Below, piece after piece: positions 60,211-64,000 of a DNA stretch of 64,000 bases. Every line of letters begins with the position of its first letter. Position 1 is the first letter of the stretch. The stretch is from Actinomyces slackii. GTDB lineage: Bacteria; Actinomycetota; Actinomycetes; Actinomycetales; Actinomycetaceae. The DNA lies in the NCBI RefSeq assembly GCF_900637295.1, contig NZ_LR134363.1, forward strand, positions 2,604,001 to 2,668,000. Direction: 5' to 3'. A program made the position numbers and the translations under genes. The notes under the pieces were generated by a model. That model was not told the DNA's origin, made no database searches, and saw nothing but the letters and a program-made list of their open reading frames with translations.

Positions 60211-61538
60211 TCCTGCTCCTGGTGGTCGCGGTCCTGCCCGACGGCGCACTGACGGATGAGCTCGCCCAGGCGGGCGGCGGCGTCCTGGACCCCGGTGGAG
60301 GCCGCGGCGCCGGCCATCTCCTCGCGTCGAGCGGAGTCGGTGATGAGCTCGGTGAAGTCGATGATGTCCTGGGCGCAGAGATCGGCATCCAGCACCATGC
60401 GCCCACCGCCGGCTGCCAGGACGTCGGCGGCGTTGAGGCGCTGCTCGCCATTGCCGATGGGCAGGGGCACGTAGAGGGCGGGCAGTCCCAGGGCGGTCAG
60501 CTCGGCGACCGTCCCCGCCCCTGAGCGGCACACCACGCCGTCGGCCACCGCGTAGGCCTGCTCCATGGTGCTCAGGTAGTCCAGGATGCGGTAGCGCTCG
60601 ACCAGGTCCGCCGGCGCTCCGGCAGCGATGGCGGCGTCCAGGGCGGCGCGCACCGGGGCGTCCTTGTCCCGTCCGGTCAGGTGGAGGATCTGCACCTGAG
60701 CGGGCAGGCCCGTCAGGCTTGAGGCCAGGACCTCGTTGAGGTGCTGCGCGCCCAGGGAGCCGCCGGTGACCAGCAGCACCGGGCGATCCGGGTCCAGTCC
60801 CAGTGCCTGGGCCCCCTGCCGGCGGGCGCTGGCCGCGCCCTCGGCGGTCGAGCGCTGGGCCACCAGGCGGGCGATGGCCGGGCGCAGCGGCAGGCCGGTG
60901 ACCTCGGTGCGCCCCTTGGAGGCGCTCAGGCGGGTAGAGGCGAAGGTCAGCGCCACGGCTCGGGCCCAGGAGGCGCCCAGACGGTTGGCCAGTCCGGGGC
61001 GGGCGTTCTGCTCGTGGATGACCACCGGGACGCCGGCCTTGCGCGCGGCGAGATAGGCCGGGGTCGAGACATAGCCCCCGAAGCCGACGACGACGTCGGC
61101 CTCAACGGCCTCGATGGCTGCCGTGGCTGCCCCGATGGCCCGGCCCAGGCGCTGGGGGAGCCGGAGCAGGTCTCCGCTGGGACGACGGGGCAGGGGGACG
61201 CGGGGCACATAGGCCAGCTCCAGGCCGGCCTCGGGCACGAGCCGCTTCTCCAGGCCCTCATTGGTCCCCAGCACGAGGAGCCTGGTGGCGGGGTCCCCGC
61301 CCTGCTCAGGGTCGCGCAGAACAGCCGCGGTGGCCAGCAGGGGATTGACATGACCGGCCGTGCCCCCGCCGGCCAGCAGGACGCGCAGTGGGCCGGCCTG
61401 GCGCCCCGGGGCCGGCTCAGCGGTCTGCTCGTCACCGGCCTCCTGGCCGGTCTCCTGGTCGGAGACCGCGGGCTCGGCGGGCTCGGCGGGCTCGTCGGGC
61501 TCAGGAAGCGCTGGGCTGGGCTCAGGGATGTCAGGCAC
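60207..61538 (-). CDS. murG: UDP-GlcNAc:lipid I GlcNAc-transferase MurG
   Basis: The protein has 443 aa. After an unusual acidic N-terminus of ~48 residues (PAEPAEPA repeats), the GT-B fold starts with VLLAGGGTAGHVNPLLATA. GFGGYVSTPAYLAARKAG, HEQNARPGLANRLGA, VTGGSLGAQHLNE and VCRSGAGTVAELTALGLPAL match the family. It makes lipid II at the inner face of the membrane. The N-terminal extension comes from a GGGCTCGGC-type DNA repeat. It overlaps ftsW by 8 nt. Confidence 0.96.
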   Translation of the reverse strand: MPDIPEPSPALPEPDEPAEPAEPAVSDQETGQEAGDEQTAEPAPGRQAGPLRVLLAGGGTAGHVNPLLATAAVLRDPEQGGDPATRLLVLGTNEGLEKRLVPEAGLELAYVPRVPLPRRPSGDLLRLPQRLGRAIGAATAAIEAVEADVVVGFGGYVSTPAYLAARKAGVPVVIHEQNARPGLANRLGASWARAVALTFASTRLSASKGRTEVTGLPLRPAIARLVAQRSTAEGAASARRQGAQALGLDPDRPVLLVTGGSLGAQHLNEVLASSLTGLPAQVQILHLTGRDKDAPVRAALDAAIAAGAPADLVERYRILDYLSTMEQAYAVADGVVCRSGAGTVAELTALGLPALYVPLPIGNGEQRLNAADVLAAGGGRMVLDADLCAQDIIDFTELITDSARREEMAGAAASTGVQDAAARLGELIRQCAVGQDRDHQEQE

Positions 61539-62913
61539 GGTTCCTCCTAGGGACGATCACCGCAAGGGTACGGCGCAGAGCACCGGGGCTTGAGGTCAGG
61601 GCCTCCTGCGCGCCGGGTTCGTGTCTGGCATAGGCCAGTAGCACACCGATGGCCAGGAGCACGGAGATCAGGGCGGTGCCCCCGCGGCTGATGAGCGGAA
61701 GGGGAACGCCCAGAACGGGAAGGATACCGGTGACCACCATCATGTTGATCAGCGCCTGCCCCACGATCCAGGCGCCGATGGCCGAGGTGATGGCGATGAT
61801 GCCGGTGTCGGTGTGCCGCCGCATGATGCGCAGGCAGCAGGCGCCGATGGCGGCGAAGAGGATGATGACCGTCAGGGAGCCCACAAGGCCGAACTCCTCG
61901 CCCAGGACGGCGAAGATGTAGTCGGAGTCCGCCTGGGTCAGGTAGCCCCACTTCTGGCGAGAGGAGCCCGGGCCGACCCCGAACCATCCCCCGGTGCCCA
62001 GCGCCCAGCGCCCGTGCATGGGCTGGTAGCCCACTCCGGTGGGGTCGGCGCCCTCGGGGTTGAGCCAGGCGATGATGCGCCCGCGCCGATTGGACGAGAG
62101 CATGGAGGCCCCCAGGAAGCCCAGGATGCCGGCAACGCCGAGCACGGCGAACCATCCCGTGCGCAGTCCGCCCACCCACAGGGCCCCGGCCACGATGAGC
62201 ACCAGGATGATGACCGTCCCCAGGTCCTGACCGGCCAGGACCGAGCCGATGGCCAGGGTGACGAGCACCCAGCCCGCCCGGGCCCAGCGGTCCTTGCGGC
62301 CACGGGTGTACCAGGAGATGAGGTTCCCCAGGAGCAGGGCCAGGGCCAGCTTGATGAACTCCGAGGGCTGGGCGGTGCCGATGCCGGGGATGAGGATCCA
62401 GTTGCGGTTGCCGTAGACATTGACGCCGATGGGCGAGAAGACCAGCAACTGGAGCCCCAGGGTCAGGGCCAGGAGCGGCCAGGCGGCCCGGGGGAACCAT
62501 CGGGGCGGCATCCGTGAGACGATGAGCATCCCCAGCACGCCGACCACGGCGAATCCCAGGTACTTGGCGAAGTCGGTGAAGGCGTTGCCACCGGTGGCGG
62601 CCACGACCACCGACTGGACGGAGAAGACCATGATGAGCCCCAGGGTCAGCAGCACCAGGGTGGACAGCAGCAGCACGTAGTAGGTCAGGGTGGCCGGCTC
62701 AGCGCGCCGGCCCGGCTTGCGGCCGGGGCTGTCCTGCTGCCCACCGGTGTCCTGGGGTGAGGCGGACAGGGCGGCGGGCCAGATGCGGCGCAGGCGGGAG
62801 CCCACTGCGGCCAGGACTCCGCGGCGCCGGGGAGGCGCGGAGGCAGTGTCCCGGGGCGCTGTGGAGCCCTGGGCCCCTGCGGTGTCCCGGGCGGCGGGGC
62901 TCGACGCGCTCAT
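61531..62913 (-). CDS. ftsW: SEDS peptidoglycan glycosyltransferase FtsW
   Basis: The protein has 460 aa with ~10 TM segments after a disordered ~75-residue N-terminus. SEDS landmarks: VYGNRNWILIPGIGTAQPSE (the QPSE box), FIKLALALLLG, DLGTVIILVLI and GVPLPLISRGGTALIS near the end. The Asp of the catalytic loop lies in AGQDLGT. Position between murD and murG supports FtsW rather than RodA. It overlaps murD by 4 nt. Confidence 0.95.
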   Translation of the reverse strand: MSASSPAARDTAGAQGSTAPRDTASAPPRRRGVLAAVGSRLRRIWPAALSASPQDTGGQQDSPGRKPGRRAEPATLTYYVLLLSTLVLLTLGLIMVFSVQSVVVAATGGNAFTDFAKYLGFAVVGVLGMLIVSRMPPRWFPRAAWPLLALTLGLQLLVFSPIGVNVYGNRNWILIPGIGTAQPSEFIKLALALLLGNLISWYTRGRKDRWARAGWVLVTLAIGSVLAGQDLGTVIILVLIVAGALWVGGLRTGWFAVLGVAGILGFLGASMLSSNRRGRIIAWLNPEGADPTGVGYQPMHGRWALGTGGWFGVGPGSSRQKWGYLTQADSDYIFAVLGEEFGLVGSLTVIILFAAIGACCLRIMRRHTDTGIIAITSAIGAWIVGQALINMMVVTGILPVLGVPLPLISRGGTALISVLLAIGVLLAYARHEPGAQEALTSSPGALRRTLAVIVPRRNRA

Positions 62914-64000
62914 GGGGTCGGCCCGCCCTGCGCTCGGCGCGCGGCGATGCTGGCGCGCTCGGCGAAGAGCTCGCCGCGCTCGGCGTAGGAGGAGAACTGG
63001 TCCCAGGAGGCGCAGGCGGGGGCCAGCAGGACGGTGTCCCCGGGCCTGGCCAGGGCGGCGGCGGCCTGGACCGCCGCATCCATGATCGCCCCGGGGGCGC
63101 CGTCGTCGATCCGGGTCACCGTCAGCTCCGGGGCGCGGGAGGCCAGGGCGGACAGGAGGTCGCCCTGGTCCTTGCCGATGAGGACGACGGCGCGCAGGCG
63201 GTGGCGCACCGCGCTGACCAGGTCCTCGAAGCGGGCGCCCTTGGTGTCCCCACCGGCGATCCACACCCCCGTCCCCTCGGCCAGGCCGCTGAGCGAGGCC
63301 TGGGCGGCGTGCGGGTTGGTGGCCTTGGAGTCGTCGACCCAGGTGACTCCCGCCCCCTGGGCCACGGTGACCATGCGGTGGGCGCCGGGGCTGTAGTCGC
63401 GCAGGCCCTGGGCCACGGCCTCGGGCGCGGCTCCGGCGGCGCGTGCCAGGGCGGCGGCGGCCAGGGCGTCGGCCAGAAGATGCGCGGGCAGGCGGGAGGC
63501 CTGGCCCCCTGGGGCCAGGTGGGCCAGGTCGGCGAGGGTGGCCAGCTCGATGCCGCTGGTGGACCGCGCCGGGCCGAAGCCCCGATCCACCAGCAGATCC
63601 TCGACCACGCCCACCTGGCCGAGCCGGGGGATCGCCAGGGTGAAGCCGATCGCGCGGCAGCCCTCGGCGACGTCGGCCTGGCGGACCATCTCCTCGGTGG
63701 CCCGATCCGCCGTGTTGTAGACGGCGGCCAGGCGGGTGGCCGTGTAGACGCGGGCCTTGTCGGCGGCGTAGGCCTCCAGGCCGCCGTGCCAGTCCAGGTG
63801 GTCGGCCGCCAGATTGAGGCAGGCTGAGGCCAGGGGCTCCATGGAGCGGGTGGTGTGCAGCTGGAAGCTGGAGAGCTCCACCGCCAGGGCATCGGCCCGG
63901 CCGGCCAGGACGGCCTCCAGGACGGGGGTGCCGATATTGCCGACAGCCGGGGCCACCAGGCCCTGGGCCTGGAGGATCGCCGAGAGCATGCTCACAGTGG
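62910..64000 (-). CDS. murD: UDP-N-acetylmuramoylalanine-D-glutamate ligase, 5' end beyond the window
   Basis: 363 C-terminal residues are present; the open frame runs off the window at TVSMLSAILQAQG, just after where the ATP loop (GKTT) would be, so roughly 120 N-terminal residues are missing. VAPAVGNIGTPVLEAVL, AVELSSFQL, NLAADHLDWHGGLEAY, HRMVTVAQGAGVTWVDDSKA and TNPHA and LLAPACASWDQFSSYAERGE are MurD-specific. It adds D-Glu to the peptide stem. Confidence 0.95.
   Translation of the reverse strand, partial: TVSMLSAILQAQGLVAPAVGNIGTPVLEAVLAGRADALAVELSSFQLHTTRSMEPLASACLNLAADHLDWHGGLEAYAADKARVYTATRLAAVYNTADRATEEMVRQADVAEGCRAIGFTLAIPRLGQVGVVEDLLVDRGFGPARSTSGIELATLADLAHLAPGGQASRLPAHLLADALAAAALARAAGAAPEAVAQGLRDYSPGAHRMVTVAQGAGVTWVDDSKATNPHAAQASLSGLAEGTGVWIAGGDTKGARFEDLVSAVRHRLRAVVLIGKDQGDLLSALASRAPELTVTRIDDGAPGAIMDAAVQAAAALARPGDTVLLAPACASWDQFSSYAERGELFAERASIAARRAQGGPTP

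Overview
The window is high-GC DNA from an actinobacterium, most likely Actinomyces or a close relative (family-level inference). The grounds are a DivIVA/Wag31-SepF-YggT-FtsZ division cluster, a PriA-type HisA, a metF-metE pair behind a SAM riboswitch, a complete AmmeMemoRadiSam gene set, and many promoters that place a TANNNT hexamer only 6-7 nt before the start codon, the layout expected of leaderless mRNAs. No tRNA, rRNA or CRISPR array was found.

Layout. 1-5511 is an accessory island of visibly lower GC. It holds a TIR-TIR-SLOG protein, a second TIR protein translationally coupled to it, and a three-TM protein with a DUF2690-like outer domain. That third gene is split by an IS630-family element (4228-5378); removing the element and one TA restores the frame exactly. 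5543-8355 holds a TrmH-family methyltransferase and the infC-rpmI-rplT operon, with an ATC start for infC and a hairpin-bearing leader. 8397-11529 is an ABC exporter pair and an SseB-like protein. 11678-14604 is a three-gene lipid operon (CDP-alcohol phosphatidyltransferase-like, CdsA-like, PlsC-like). 14671-20380 is a histidine cluster (priA, hisH, hisB, hisC) with a Ser/Thr kinase gene on the opposite strand inside it. 20546-24682 is the AmmeMemoRadiSam set, split by a second IS (about 21438-22854). 24830-28852 holds a MetE-like methyltransferase and a RecQ helicase fused to a phosphoribosyltransferase-like domain.

28877-36023 is a six-gene minus-strand operon that looks like a complete synthase-dependent exopolysaccharide system: a small membrane protein, a processive GT2 synthase, a lectin-like secreted protein, a UDP-GlcNAc 2-epimerase, a DUF2334 deacetylase-like protein and a Tat-exported clan-A glycosidase-like protein. 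36344-41400 holds hisD and the riboswitch-controlled metF-metE operon. 41611-47008 holds a small unknown protein, a large surface beta-helix protein with tandem repeats, an S4 RNA-binding protein and a BCCT osmolyte transporter. 47146-53105 holds dnaE, a GNAT acetyltransferase, an RluD-type pseudouridine synthase and lspA. 53269 to the end is the division/cell-wall cluster, which in transcription order reads murD, ftsW, murG, murC, ftsQ, ftsZ, pgeF, sepF, yggT, divIVA, with murD cut by the window end.

The best candidates for undescribed biology are the exopolysaccharide operon, which couples a PgaC/hyaluronan-synthase-like enzyme to ManNAc precursor supply, and the TIR-SLOG/TIR putative immune operon.
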